Origin: Flavobacteriaceae bacterium D16 | GTDB taxonomy: Bacteria > Bacteroidota > Bacteroidia > Flavobacteriales > Flavobacteriaceae | NCBI GenBank assembly: GCA_021295155.1 | Contig: JAJTJC010000035.1 | Span: 558,001-622,000, forward strand | Length of the DNA: 64,000 nt | Direction: 5' to 3' | Part shown: in pieces, positions 53,723-63,452 of the stretch | Position numbering within the stretch: the stretch's first letter is position 1 | Layout: each line of letters starts with the position of its first letter | Notes under the pieces: model-generated | Database searches by the model: none | Told to the model about the DNA's origin: nothing | The model's input: only the letters and a program-made list of their open reading frames with translations | Position numbers and translations under genes: made by a program

Positions 53723-55240
53723 TTAATTTCTTTTTAACAGCTTTGTAATTGGCTTTTTCAACAATTCACGTTCAGATTTGTTCATGCTAAAAAACCAAAA
53801 AACAGGTAAGTAAACCGAACTAAAAACAACAATTGCAATTACTAACTCACCGAAAGATTCAAAATTCAGTTCTCTAATTGTATAATAAGTGCCAATACCT
53901 ATTGTAACCGGAGCAATAGACATTTTTAAAATTTGCTTCCAGAATTGAATCATATCTAAATGCTGTTTTCGATGATAGTAAATGTTCATAATGACTACAT
54001 TACCTAATACTAATCCACCAGCAATTGCATAAGCAACTCCTAATCCACCATACTTTTCCGCTAATAAAACTTGAAAAATCAGACTTAAAATGGCCATTGC
54101 AAAGTAGAGCCATGATCTAAACTCCAATTGGTTTCTGGCCTGTAATATGGTAATGCCTAGATTTTGGATAAGCGGGATGGTTAGCGCAATAAAAAACAAC
54201 AGTGTCATACTAAAAGCTGCCTCATAATCAGGTCCCGCCCAAAGAATTATAAATTGTCTTCCAAATAAAATGAATCCGACCAAAATAAAAGCCATAACTA
54301 CATATTGAATTCTTCCTGTTCTCACAAACAGATTTGAGATCTCTTGATTAGATGACTTGGTCGCAACCATGCCTGTAACCTTTGGTAAGAACACCCCAGC
54401 AATAGCAGTTGAAAAACCCATGTACATGCCTTGAAATTGGATAGCCACTGCAAAAACTGCAACTGCAGCCGTTCCTATATACATACCCAATACAAATTGA
54501 CCTGTACTCCAATATACCTTGTTCATGATAATGTTCAAGAAAATATAGAAAGAATATATACTTACTTCCTTAAGAAGACCTAATTGCATATTCTTAAAAG
54601 AAACTTTTATTTTTATTTTTTTCTTGCAATACCAATAATTTAAAGTCAATGTAGCTAGATTTAGAATTGTTGCAAGAACAACCATTCCAACCGCCCTATA
54701 ACCTATTTCTAACAAAAGAATCATAATCAAGGTATTCAATATAATTCTGCTTAATCCGATTACCTTGACAAAAATAAAATTTTCATAAGCTTTAATAATT
54801 GCACCAAAAATACTTAGGGGAAAAGTGAAGGCTATATTGAAAATCATTAAGAGCATCATAATCTTAGCTTTGCTAAGTTCATCTGGCGTCATAGTTTCAC
54901 CAAATAAATTTTCAACATTAAAATAGAGACCCAATCCAATAAAAAATGATAAAATTCCGATTATGGAATAAAGAATTATAAAAAGACCAAACATCGAATA
55001 TTGCTCCTGTAGTTTCCCTTCTGCCCTAAATTTGGCAGTATATCTTACAATGGCATTACCAAAACCAAAATCTAAAATGGTTAAATAAGCGATAACTGAG
55101 CCAACCAGCGCATATAAGCCATACTCACTCTTACCCATCATACGTAACATATATGGGGTATATAATAAACCAACAATATTACTTACACCTATAGTTACGT
55201 ACGAGAGAACTGCACCTGCTTTCAACTGATTTACGGCCAT
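53723..55240 (-). CDS. wzx: Wzx-type oligosaccharide flippase
   Basis: A 505-residue MATE/MOP-superfamily protein with about 12-14 membrane helices. Opening segment GAVLSYVTIGVSNIVGLLYT and MGKSEYGLYALVGS are typical of Wzx-like flippases. It should flip the undecaprenyl-linked repeat unit across the inner membrane. It lies between the GT4 gene (17 bp gap) and pyruvyltransferase on the same strand, a normal operon setting. Confidence 0.92.
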   Translation of the reverse strand: MAVNQLKAGAVLSYVTIGVSNIVGLLYTPYMLRMMGKSEYGLYALVGSVIAYLTILDFGFGNAIVRYTAKFRAEGKLQEQYSMFGLFIILYSIIGILSFFIGLGLYFNVENLFGETMTPDELSKAKIMMLLMIFNIAFTFPLSIFGAIIKAYENFIFVKVIGLSRIILNTLIMILLLEIGYRAVGMVVLATILNLATLTLNYWYCKKKIKIKVSFKNMQLGLLKEVSIYSFYIFLNIIMNKVYWSTGQFVLGMYIGTAAVAVFAVAIQFQGMYMGFSTAIAGVFLPKVTGMVATKSSNQEISNLFVRTGRIQYVVMAFILVGFILFGRQFIILWAGPDYEAAFSMTLLFFIALTIPLIQNLGITILQARNQLEFRSWLYFAMAILSLIFQVLLAEKYGGLGVAYAIAGGLVLGNVVIMNIYYHRKQHLDMIQFWKQILKMSIAPVTIGIGTYYTIRELNFESFGELVIAIVVFSSVYLPVFWFFSMNKSERELLKKPITKLLKRN

Positions 55241-55257
55241 TGGAAGATTTGTTTGTT

Positions 55258-56397
55258 TTATTTTGAATTGGCAACTACTTCCTTCTGGATAAAGTCTAAG
55301 ATTCTCTTTGCCCTCTCCTTGATATCAAAGTTTTTGGAATGCACAAACGAATTATCAGACATATTTTGAAGCCTCTTTTGGCTCTTAAGAACATGATTAA
55401 TCGACTTTCTTATCTCACCTACGTTTAAAGGGTCTATTAATACCGAAAAACTGGGATCGCACTGAAAACGGACTTCAGGTATATCAGATGAAACAATTGG
55501 CAAACCACAGGCCATAGCTTCTACAATAGCATTGGAAGATCCCTCGTGCAAGGTTGGAAGCACAAAAAGGTCTGCCGCTGATAATAGTTCCGGAACTTGC
55601 TCTCTAGTTACTTTTTTATTAAAAACAACATCCTTTCCTTCAACTTTTTGTGAACCTCCTCCAACAAAAATAGCTCCTAATTCCTGATTACCCTCAACTG
55701 CCCTTAAAACTCTAAGTGGTCCCTTATTTTCCACAAAACGACCAACAAATATGACTAGTTTCTTATCTAACGGGAGATTATATTTTATCCTCATTTCCTC
55801 TTTTTTTCTTGGATAAAATAATTCTAAATCCACGGCATTCGGTTCAACAATAATTTTTCTATTGTCTGCTCCGTGTTCAATAAGCCTTTCCTGTATTTGA
55901 GGAGATACAGCGATAAATCCTGAAATATTATCCAGATACTTTTTATACTCATAAGAGCCATAATAATTTCTTCTCACATTTAGATTGTCATACTCCCCAA
56001 TGGCTGCATATATCGGTTTATTATATTCTGATAAGGCTTCGTAAGCAATAAAAGCATTAGTCAAAAAATGAGCATACACTACATCAAATTCAATCTTTCG
56101 ATTCTTTACGATGCTCCTTACAGCTCTTATTTGACTTAGTTCGCCTATTCTGTAGGTGTTAAATCCGAATATAAATTTATTGGATGCATTTAAAAACTTT
56201 GGTCTATAAACTGTTCCTAGTTCTTTCCCGTAGTCCTTTTTCTTTTTAAAATGATTAGTAGTTATAAGACCCTTCGGGGATATTATGTTCACTGTATGCC
56301 CCAATTGAGCAAATTGCTGAATCAAATTGTAAACAAATACAGAACTTGTTGGATTTTCTAACGATGGATAATCAGCAGATACTACTAATATTTTCAT
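55258..56397 (-). CDS. GT4 family glycosyltransferase
   Basis: A 379-residue GT-B transferase from ATG 56397 (MKILVVSADYPS); the longer frame to 56472 runs through the wzy relic and is rejected. The donor-binding half has VIFVGRFVENKGPLRV and LPTLHEGSSNAIVEAMACG, the EX7E motif of GT4. The start codon overlaps the stop of the wzy relic (TAATG), which shows that wzy once lay directly upstream in the same operon. Confidence 0.93.
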   Translation of the reverse strand: MKILVVSADYPSLENPTSSVFVYNLIQQFAQLGHTVNIISPKGLITTNHFKKKKDYGKELGTVYRPKFLNASNKFIFGFNTYRIGELSQIRAVRSIVKNRKIEFDVVYAHFLTNAFIAYEALSEYNKPIYAAIGEYDNLNVRRNYYGSYEYKKYLDNISGFIAVSPQIQERLIEHGADNRKIIVEPNAVDLELFYPRKKEEMRIKYNLPLDKKLVIFVGRFVENKGPLRVLRAVEGNQELGAIFVGGGSQKVEGKDVVFNKKVTREQVPELLSAADLFVLPTLHEGSSNAIVEAMACGLPIVSSDIPEVRFQCDPSFSVLIDPLNVGEIRKSINHVLKSQKRLQNMSDNSFVHSKNFDIKERAKRILDFIQKEVVANSK

Positions 56398-56614
56398 TAC
56401 GCTACTTTTTTGTGTTGGTCTTTTAATATTATATGTGCAGTTTATCCTATTAAAATTGCAAAAAAGAACCAAAATACTATTTTTCCTGGACTACCGCCTT
56501 GTTTAGACATGTTAAAGATGGCAATAACGAATAATACAAGTTTTTATGAACCGCAAGACTATTTAAAAGGAAATACAGATAATAATCATTAATAATATTT
56601 AAAGTCTTTAGCAT
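56397..56614 (-). pseudogene. internally deleted relic of a second wzy gene
   Basis: From ATG 56614 the translation begins MLKTLNIINDYYLYFL, collinear with the start of the intact wzy at 60740-61936 (MIKPLNIINDYCLYLL). After about 25 codons a frame change leads directly to the C-terminal segment VLFVIAIFNMSKQGGS, matching VLFVIVIFNMSKQGGS, with one in-frame stop before the end. About 1 kb of the centre is missing. Sequence upstream of the ATG (to about 56735) also resembles the intact wzy upstream region. Confidence 0.88.
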
Positions 56615-56753
56615 AATCTATGTCAGAGTTATTATCACACTAGAACGAATGTAAATTAAAAAGAAATTAGGAAAGCAGACTTCTTGGATTAAAAGCTAAT
56701 TTTATCGATTATTTGAATATCTGAGAATCCTATCAGAAATAGGACAACAAGTT

Positions 56754-57001
56754 AAGTTCTCAAAAAGAAACTTACAAAGAAAATTCGCTTCAAAATTCAG
56801 AACCAAAGCGGTTTTAGAAGCTTTAAAACAGCGATTGAAGACAAAGCAAATATAATTTAGTCGAACGTTTTGATACTAACGTTCAGCTGGATAGGGCAAT
56901 TGAATTAGTAATAGCGTTTTGCAAGGGATAGACTTGCCAAACTATGATGTTTATATGATTCAGGTGTTCAATTTAAAGACATAACTGATATTATTTATCA
57001 G
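56754..57001 (+). pseudogene. relic of an IS3-family transposase
   Basis: At 56754-56855 the frame reads RKFASKFRTKAVLEALKQR, the typical N-terminus of IS3-family OrfA, ending in a stop. At 56954-57001 a second piece, YDSGVQFKDITDII, resembles the SDQGxQF region of OrfB. Everything between is decayed and no ends are recognisable. The IS4-type element begins immediately after it. Confidence 0.6.
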
Positions 57002-57023
57002 TAGTGTCCGATAAACTTTTTAA

Positions 57024-57055
57024 AAGCGGGATTTCCATAGTTGGATCTCCCGCTT
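57024..57055. terminator. hairpin inside the left end of the insertion sequence
   Basis: AAGCGGGA (57024-57031) pairs perfectly with TCCCGCTT (57048-57055), followed by AATTTTTATC. It may stop read-through transcription from entering the transposase gene, as in other insertion sequences. Confidence 0.55.
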
Positions 57056-57090
57056 AATTTTTATCTTATTTCTGACCAAAGAAAAAAGAT

Positions 57091-58284
57091 ATGAATAAAA
57101 GTACGAACTTTAGCGGACAGCCTATTGTCAAACAACTCTTAAACTTCATTTCATCCGATATGGTTTCCGGGACAGTCACCGGTCAAAATAGCGATAGGTA
57201 TTACAAGCGGCTCAAGACCTACGATCCTTTGGTGGCGATGCTCTACGCAACGCTTAGCGGTATAAGTTCCCTGCGGGAGCTCTCCACCATCTTACTGGCC
57301 TGTGAGGGCAGGATAGGGCATCTGAACCTGAAGTACTTCCCCAAACCCAGTGCTTTGTCCGATGCCTACAGGAATCGAAGTAGTAGGGTCTTTGCCGAGA
57401 TATACTATAGGCTGTTTGATAAATACCGTTCATTTTTATCGGACAGCAGTCCGCTTTCCTTGCCGGTGAGGCACCTGAAGATTGTGGATTCCACCACTAT
57501 AAGCCTGTTCAGTGATATCTTAAAAGGCGTTGGGCGCAACCTCCTCAACGGTAAATAGAAAGGAGGCATCAAGATGCACACAATGATCAATGCCTTGGAT
57601 GACGTGCCATGCCTTGTCCGTTTTAGCAGCGCAGCTACGCACTACCATACTTTCTTAAAGGACCTGTACCTGGAGAAAGGCTCTTTTGTGGTCTTTGACA
57701 AAGCCTACAACGATTACCTGCAATACCTGCAATGGACACGGGACGACATCTATTTTGTGACAAGGCAAAAGGACAATGCCGTATATGAAAGCATCGACGA
57801 GTTCGACTTGTCCGATACCGCAAGTGATGCCGTGCTAAAGGAAGAAACCATATCCGTCCAGAAAAAGGAAACCACTTTGACACTAAGACGCATTGCTTAT
57901 TGGGATGCCGATAAGAACAAGGTCTTCGAATTCATCAGCAACAACTTTTTGATCGCTCCCGATAAAATAGCCGCCATTTACAAACATAGATGGCAGATAG
58001 AGACCATGTTCAAGAGACTCAAACAGAACTTCCCGCTCAAATACTTTCTTGATGACAACCAAAACGCTTTAGAGATACAGATATGGTGCGGGCTTATCAT
58101 TCAGTTATTGATGCTCGTGATACAACGTAAAATAAAGCGTAAATGGGCATATTCCAATATGGTCTCCATTGTAAAATTCCACCTGATGACCTATATAGAC
58201 CTGTTCAAGGTCCTTGAGAACCCCAGCAAACAATGGATCGAACTTACCACAAACCCTCCTGACAAACAACTGAGACTTTTTTGA
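57091..58284 (+). pseudogene. IS4-family DDE transposase interrupted by one amber codon
   Basis: The frame codes for 397 residues with a single TAG at 57556-57558; both parts are in the same frame and otherwise intact. The first Asp lies in LKIVDSTTISLF, the second in VVFDKAYNDY, and the Glu in the Y-R-E signature YKHRWQIETMFKRLK. The stop falls in the segment NGK-stop-KGGIKMHT, where relatives have a Lys-rich run, so an AAG or CAG codon has probably mutated. Without read-through the element should be inactive. Confidence 0.88.
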
Positions 58285-58384
58285 AATAGACCCCTTGCTA
58301 TTGGGAAAACCGAAATCGATAACCTGTTTACTGGGGGTGTGAAGTAGTTTTTGGATAAATCGTATTTTAGTCGGACACTAATGA

Positions 58385-59305
58385 TTACTTATATAAAATG
58401 TTGTGAATAGTAACTTGTAACTTCTCTGTGAACTTAAAGGCTCCTTTATAGTTTAAATGGGTAGTATTTAAGTACATTTCATCTTTTTCTATATAGTTCC
58501 TAAAATCTAATACATAAATATTATTTTTTTGATCCAATTCTTGCAAGAACTGATTTGCAGACTGAATATTGGTGAAATTCTTAAAATATGAATCATGGTA
58601 TGGTGACACAACAAACAAAATTTGTCTGTCTGTCGATTTTATAAGTCTATTAAATTTATTAAGAAGTTTCTTATTTAATTGAAATGAAGATTCAGTACTT
58701 ATTCTTTTATCGATTAATTCTTGAAATTTTTGTGGCGTAAGTACATTCTTTTCAAAGCTACCTCCATGGTCTATTACTTTGGTTAAGGTAATTTTACTAT
58801 TTAGATAGTATTTTATATTTGTTTCAAATTGACCAAAGTATTTTACAAATGGAATTTTGTAATAAAACTCACCTTGTGATTTTAAGATTGTTTTTGTTTT
58901 ATTCCAATTTGGAATATAATTACCAATATCACCGTCAGCGTAAGCTAAACCACTCAAATCAAAATTGATAATAATTGGCGTTGTTTTTTCTTTCTTTAAT
59001 TCTTGTTCCAAAAAAAATAGCCAAATATTTGGCCCAGCTCCATTGATGCCATAATTAAAACAGTTCGCATCTATTATAGAAGGAACAAAATTACCATTTG
59101 CCCTAGATGACCCAAATATTGGAATTTCATCAATATTTGTCTCATTTAATATTCTATTTACCTTGTACGCACCACCTATCTCGTTCTTAAAAACAATATT
59201 TGCTTCAAATAAGTAATTTAAAAAATAACCACATATAAAAACAAGTACAATTATTTTAGAAACAAATATGCTAAAATTGAAAATATATAAATTCTGTTTT
59301 GCCAT
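58385..59305 (-). CDS. SGNH-like (DltD/AlgJ-type) acetylation partner protein
   Basis: A 306-residue protein with one N-terminal membrane anchor (about 10-33) and a periplasmic domain. Block I is IFGSSRANGNF with the putative catalytic Ser, and the Asp/His-type block near the C-terminus is NTTHLNYKGAFKF. DltD/AlgX/AlgJ-like proteins with this layout accept acyl groups from an MBOAT protein and place them on exported polymers. Its start overlaps the MBOAT gene by 35 bp, so the two are coupled. The insertion sequence ends 4 bp past its stop, leaving the gene complete. Confidence 0.8.
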   Translation of the reverse strand: MAKQNLYIFNFSIFVSKIIVLVFICGYFLNYLFEANIVFKNEIGGAYKVNRILNETNIDEIPIFGSSRANGNFVPSIIDANCFNYGINGAGPNIWLFFLEQELKKEKTTPIIINFDLSGLAYADGDIGNYIPNWNKTKTILKSQGEFYYKIPFVKYFGQFETNIKYYLNSKITLTKVIDHGGSFEKNVLTPQKFQELIDKRISTESSFQLNKKLLNKFNRLIKSTDRQILFVVSPYHDSYFKNFTNIQSANQFLQELDQKNNIYVLDFRNYIEKDEMYLNTTHLNYKGAFKFTEKLQVTIHNILYK

Positions 59306-60692
59306 TTACGCCTATTAAGAATATAATTAATATAGTTATTGTATTAAATAAAACACTTTGTCTTTCATTCTTAAAATCAAGATTTTTTGGAAGTAAGTAA
59401 CTTGCGTACAATAGAATAATTGAAAAAATGCTTAATAATAAATTGAACGGACCCTTTTCTGCAGAAATTTGCGCTAGGTTAAATGAAAAATTAAATTCTA
59501 ACAATTTGTTAATAATTTGAAAGGCTTGCTGAACGTTTTCTGCTCTAAAAAATATCCAAGTAAAGGTAACAAGGGAAAAAACGAATATAATATTGAACAT
59601 CTTAAGTATAAAGTTCTCTTGCTGATTAAATTTGAATAACCTCTTTGATTGAATGTAAATAATTTGATAAATACCATGCAAGCCACCCCATACGACAAAA
59701 GTCCAATTAGCACCATGCCATAGACCGCTTACAAGGAAAACAATTAGTAGGTTGTTATAATTTCTTAGTAGTGAAACTCTATTGCCGCCCAAAGGGATAT
59801 ACAGATAATCTCTAAACCAAGTTGATAGAGAAATGTGCCAGCGTCTCCAAAAATCAGGTATGTTTGTTGCTAAATATGGTCTATTAAAATTAACCATCAA
59901 ATCAAAACCTAAAAGTTTTGACACTCCTCTTGCAATAAGAGAATAACCAGAAAAATCAGCATAAATCTGAAATGAAAAAAATGTCACCCCTAATATCAAG
60001 GAAATAGTATTGGCGTTATCTATATCAGAGAATACTGAATTAACATAAATCGCCAGGCGGTCAGCAATAACTATTTTTTTAAAGAAGCCATAGGCTATTA
60101 GAGATAGTCCATTTATGGCATCATTATATTCAAAATTTCGTTTTTTATGAAATTGAGGTAAAAGATGGCTAGCTCGTTCAATTGGACCTGCAACTAGTTG
60201 AGGAAAGAAAGATACAAACACAGCAAAACTAAGAAAATCATTAGTGTGCTTTATTCTTCCTTTATAAATATCAATTGTGTAAGAAAGTGTCTGGAAAGTA
60301 TAAAAAGAGATTCCAATTGGTAGGATAATTTGCAATGTCCATGTATCAAAGCTTAATCCTAAGTCTAATAACATTTGCTCAAATGAACTAACAAAGAAGT
60401 TATAGTACTTAAAGAACCCTAATAGTCCAAGGTTACTAAATACACTAATAAATAAATAGGCTTTCTTTTTTCGTTTAGATTCTGATTTACTTATAACTCT
60501 ACCTGTTATAAAGTCAACAATAGTACTGAAGGCTATTAGACCAAGAAAACGCCAATCCCACCAACCATAAAAAACATAACTAGAAATCAGTAATAATGCA
60601 TTTTGATATACTAGTCGCTTATCCTTAAGAGACCAATATAGTATAAACACTAAAGGCAGAAATAATAAGAATGTTATGGAATTAAATATCAC
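59271..60692 (-). CDS. MBOAT family membrane O-acyltransferase (AlgI-like)
   Basis: A 473-residue polytopic protein with a GTG start; MIFNSITFLLFLP is the usual beginning of AlgI/PatA-type MBOAT proteins. Motifs: WRRWHISLSTWFRDYLYIPLGG and the catalytic-His region VSGLWHGANWTFVVWGG. It moves acetyl groups across the inner membrane for polymer O-acetylation, together with the SGNH protein encoded just downstream. Low GC matches the neighbouring wzy and GT genes. Confidence 0.93.
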   Translation of the reverse strand: MIFNSITFLLFLPLVFILYWSLKDKRLVYQNALLLISSYVFYGWWDWRFLGLIAFSTIVDFITGRVISKSESKRKKKAYLFISVFSNLGLLGFFKYYNFFVSSFEQMLLDLGLSFDTWTLQIILPIGISFYTFQTLSYTIDIYKGRIKHTNDFLSFAVFVSFFPQLVAGPIERASHLLPQFHKKRNFEYNDAINGLSLIAYGFFKKIVIADRLAIYVNSVFSDIDNANTISLILGVTFFSFQIYADFSGYSLIARGVSKLLGFDLMVNFNRPYLATNIPDFWRRWHISLSTWFRDYLYIPLGGNRVSLLRNYNNLLIVFLVSGLWHGANWTFVVWGGLHGIYQIIYIQSKRLFKFNQQENFILKMFNIIFVFSLVTFTWIFFRAENVQQAFQIINKLLEFNFSFNLAQISAEKGPFNLLLSIFSIILLYASYLLPKNLDFKNERQSVLFNTITILIIFLIGVNGKTEFIYFQF

Positions 60693-60739
60693 TTAAATAA
60701 TCGATTTTTGATTATAAATTTTTATACTTTCAGGTAGTA

Positions 60740-61936
60740 TTAATATTTCAATTTCGCTATTTTTTTTTGTTGGTTTCTTGAAATTAGTTGAGCAGTTGAT
60801 CCTATCAATACCCCAAAAAAGAAAAAGAATAATGTTTTATGTATACTACCACCTTGCTTCGACATGTTAAAAATGACTATGACAAACAATACAAGGTATA
60901 CAGCATTTCCCGTATATTTAATATCAGCTAATAATAATTTGGACAACCGGAATAAAAAAATTAGGAACAAAATTAATCCTGGAAGACCCGTGGTAATGAA
61001 CAAGTAAAGAAAAATATTATGTGGTGCCAAATGTATTCCTGAATACTGATACATCCTAGGTATAAGCCCTTCAAATCCAGCCCCAATTATAATATTATCC
61101 CCAATTACGTTAAATGCTGCTTCCCACAGCATATTTCTTCCCGTATCACCGGTTTCCACTGTTTCTAACATGCGTTCTGCCAGAATTGGATTCGTTTCAA
61201 ATAAATAAGTTATTAACATAACGGAGCCAAGTGCCGCAAGAATAATTAATGCCCATTTCTTAAGAACACTAGTCTTTCTAAAATAGAGTAGCACGGCAAG
61301 CCCCAAAAACATAGATACAAAAGCACCACGCGAACCGGAAGTAGCCACTAAGCCAATAAAGGGAATACAAATGGCGCCAATGACTATAAATCTTATAAAA
61401 GAGAATTTATTAGTTAGCCATGAAATGGTGATTAGGAAAGCTAAAGCCGCCTTTGCTCCCATGACATTAGGATTCTCTCCAAACAATAATAACCGACCAT
61501 TCTCAACGGTGACGCCGTTACCTAGAAACACCAATATATAAACCAAAAGCATGCTGGCTACATAACTTTTCAGGACTAAGGGCAAAACTTTAGGCTTGCA
61601 ATAAATATGGGCAGCAATGAAAGTCATCAACACAATCAAAAGAAGCGTTCTGTAATTATAAGAATACTTTATTTCGGTTACATATTCCGAGTTTATTACA
61701 GAACAGAAAAAACCAACCAAAATTAATAGTAAGAGGGGCGTTACAAATCTCTTAAGAGGGGCAAAATGAAAATTACTGCCAATCAATGGCACCCAGCTAG
61801 CCAAATATAGAATAGTTGTGATGTAGGTAACCGAAACTGTCCCAACTAATTGAAAAGGGTCCCAAGATTCAAAAGTTATGGAGAATACCAGTAAATATAA
61901 ACAGTAATCATTTATAATATTTAAAGGCTTTATCAT
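60740..61936 (-). CDS. wzy: O-antigen ligase/polymerase family protein, probable capsule polymerase
   Basis: A 398-residue membrane protein with about 11 helices. The Wzy_C/O-antigen ligase core has VATSGSRGAFVSMFLGL and, after a large periplasmic loop, GIHLAPHNIFLYLFITTG. In a locus with Wzx and Wzc this is most likely the repeat-unit polymerase. It is the first gene of the wzy-MBOAT-SGNH operon. Its start, end and upstream flank recur in the relic at 56397-56614. Confidence 0.88.
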   Translation of the reverse strand: MIKPLNIINDYCLYLLVFSITFESWDPFQLVGTVSVTYITTILYLASWVPLIGSNFHFAPLKRFVTPLLLLILVGFFCSVINSEYVTEIKYSYNYRTLLLIVLMTFIAAHIYCKPKVLPLVLKSYVASMLLVYILVFLGNGVTVENGRLLLFGENPNVMGAKAALAFLITISWLTNKFSFIRFIVIGAICIPFIGLVATSGSRGAFVSMFLGLAVLLYFRKTSVLKKWALIILAALGSVMLITYLFETNPILAERMLETVETGDTGRNMLWEAAFNVIGDNIIIGAGFEGLIPRMYQYSGIHLAPHNIFLYLFITTGLPGLILFLIFLFRLSKLLLADIKYTGNAVYLVLFVIVIFNMSKQGGSIHKTLFFFFFGVLIGSTAQLISRNQQKKIAKLKY

Positions 61937-62330
61937 GATTTATTTAAGGACATCTGGCATCGGAGAGCAAATTAAATTAAAAAATAAGTAGTACGCTTAC
62001 TTAATAGATGAAAAACTAGTTTTTAACGAATAATTGAATATTTAAACCCCTTTTTTAAAACTTATTCAAATAAGCAATATAACTTTGATTCAAGTATTAA
62101 AGAATAATTTTGTCTGCAATTACTTTTTTGGAAGTTAAGCTCTTTAAAACCTAATATGAATCTTGACAACTTAAATCAAGAACAAAAAGTTTTCTGTCCT
62201 TTCTGGGAGAATGCAATGCATAGATTTAATAATATGGGATTGTGTCCCAATTTAGTTTGGGTACTTATACAACAGTCTTTTTATTTATTGAAATAGGAAT
62301 GGTTTTAAGCTATCAAACCACTTACAAAGC
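61937..62330. other. 394-bp divergent intergenic region
   Basis: AT-rich region between the divergent wzy and GT4 genes, expected to hold both promoters; no exact TAnnTTTG at useful distance was identified. Its wzy-proximal part (about 61937-62050) has a diverged copy beside the wzy relic. A 46-codon frame on the plus strand (62156-62296, MNLDNLNQEQKVFCPF) has no recognisable features and is not called as a gene. Confidence 0.5.
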
Positions 62331-63452
62331 ATGAATAAAATATTAGTCATATACCCTGGATTTCCTCATTATAGAATTGGTATTTTAGAGGCTCTTATAA
62401 ATTCAACCCACAACCATTATGTGTTTTTAGGGGATAAAAAAGGTTGGATGAATGTAAAGCCCTATGATTTTAAGGATTCAGCCGATTTCAAAGATTTTCC
62501 AGCCTATAAAATTGGTCCCTTCTATTTTAATAAAGGATTAATCCGTTATGTGATTTCTCAAAAACCCAGTGGCGCCATAGTACATTCCCCTCCTCATTGG
62601 ATTTCTATTAATATAGCTACGCTTATATTGAGAATTAAAGGAGTAAAAGTTTTTAATTGGACGCATGGGATTCTAACAAACCATAGAAATCTCAAGAATA
62701 GGTTCTATTTTATTTTTTTCAAATACTTTTTTGATGGATTACTGGTCTATGGAAATTTGGCCAAACAAAACCTGATTAATTTAGGATTTGACAAAGAAAA
62801 AATAAAAGTCATTTATAATTCTTTGAATTATAAAGAACAAATCAAATTAAGAGGTAAACTGACTGAAAAAAAAAGACAGAGTATCAGATCCAGTTTGTTT
62901 GATAATCCAAACAATGACCAACTTGTTTTCATTGGCAGGCTTACAGTCCAGAAAAAGTTACACTTACTTATAGAGGCAATCAAATTGCTTAAAGAGGAAA
63001 ATATTTTTGTGAATCTTCTCTTTGTTGGAGATGGTGATCAGAAAAAGAAATTGCAATCTCAAGTAGATAAATACAAAATTGCAGATCAGATTTGTTTTTA
63101 CGGTGCTTCTTATGATGAGACACAAAATTACAAATTGATCTCATCGAGTGAGTGCTGCGTTGCGCCCGGGGAGATAGGGTTGACCGCAATGCATTCCTTG
63201 ATGTATGGTGTTCCTGTTATTTCCCATAACGACATGAATAGACAAATGCCTGAATTTGAGGTAATTTTACCTAATATTAATGGCGCTCTTTTTGAATATG
63301 GCAATACGGTTGATCTAAAGGAAAAAATAAAAAATGTTTTAAAACTTGTTAAGGATAAATCAAAATTGCAAATGAAAAAAGATTGCTATAAGATTATGGA
63401 TGAGTATTATAATCCGGATTATCAGAAAAAACTTATTGATAGCCTTTTTTAG
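62331..63452 (+). CDS. GT4 family glycosyltransferase
   Basis: A 373-residue GT-B transferase. N-terminus MNKILVIYPGFPHYRIGIL, donor domain with LVFIGRLTVQKKLHLLIEA, VGDGDQKKKL and a C-terminal segment EIGLTAMHSLMYGVPVIS, a variant of the EX7E motif. Very AT-rich like the other transferase genes of the locus. It is divergent from wzy; the next gene (fnlA) begins 196 bp downstream on the same strand. Sugar specificity cannot be assigned. Confidence 0.92.
   Translation: MNKILVIYPGFPHYRIGILEALINSTHNHYVFLGDKKGWMNVKPYDFKDSADFKDFPAYKIGPFYFNKGLIRYVISQKPSGAIVHSPPHWISINIATLILRIKGVKVFNWTHGILTNHRNLKNRFYFIFFKYFFDGLLVYGNLAKQNLINLGFDKEKIKVIYNSLNYKEQIKLRGKLTEKKRQSIRSSLFDNPNNDQLVFIGRLTVQKKLHLLIEAIKLLKEENIFVNLLFVGDGDQKKKLQSQVDKYKIADQICFYGASYDETQNYKLISSSECCVAPGEIGLTAMHSLMYGVPVISHNDMNRQMPEFEVILPNINGALFEYGNTVDLKEKIKNVLKLVKDKSKLQMKKDCYKIMDEYYNPDYQKKLIDSLF

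Larger units (their letters stand above)
57002..58380 (+). mobile_element. IS4-family insertion sequence, 1379 bp
   Basis: The ends are imperfect inverted repeats: left TAGTGTCCGATAAAC (57002 on) and, on the minus strand from 58380, TAGTGTCCGACTAAA. One transposase frame fills the element. A hairpin lies just inside the left end. No convincing target-site duplication is seen (flanks TTATTTATCAG and ATGATTACTT). The right end is 4 bp from the stop codon of the SGNH gene. GC content is higher than in the flanking AT-rich genes, a sign of separate origin. Confidence 0.88.

Noticed and set aside
57002-58380. Target-site duplication around the IS4-type element
   Set aside because: The flanks (TTATTTATCAG and ATGATTACTT) do not match; any duplication has been lost or the element arrived by recombination.
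62156-62296. 46-codon plus-strand frame before the GT4 gene
   Set aside because: No signal peptide, helix or recognisable motif, and it lies in a divergent promoter region.
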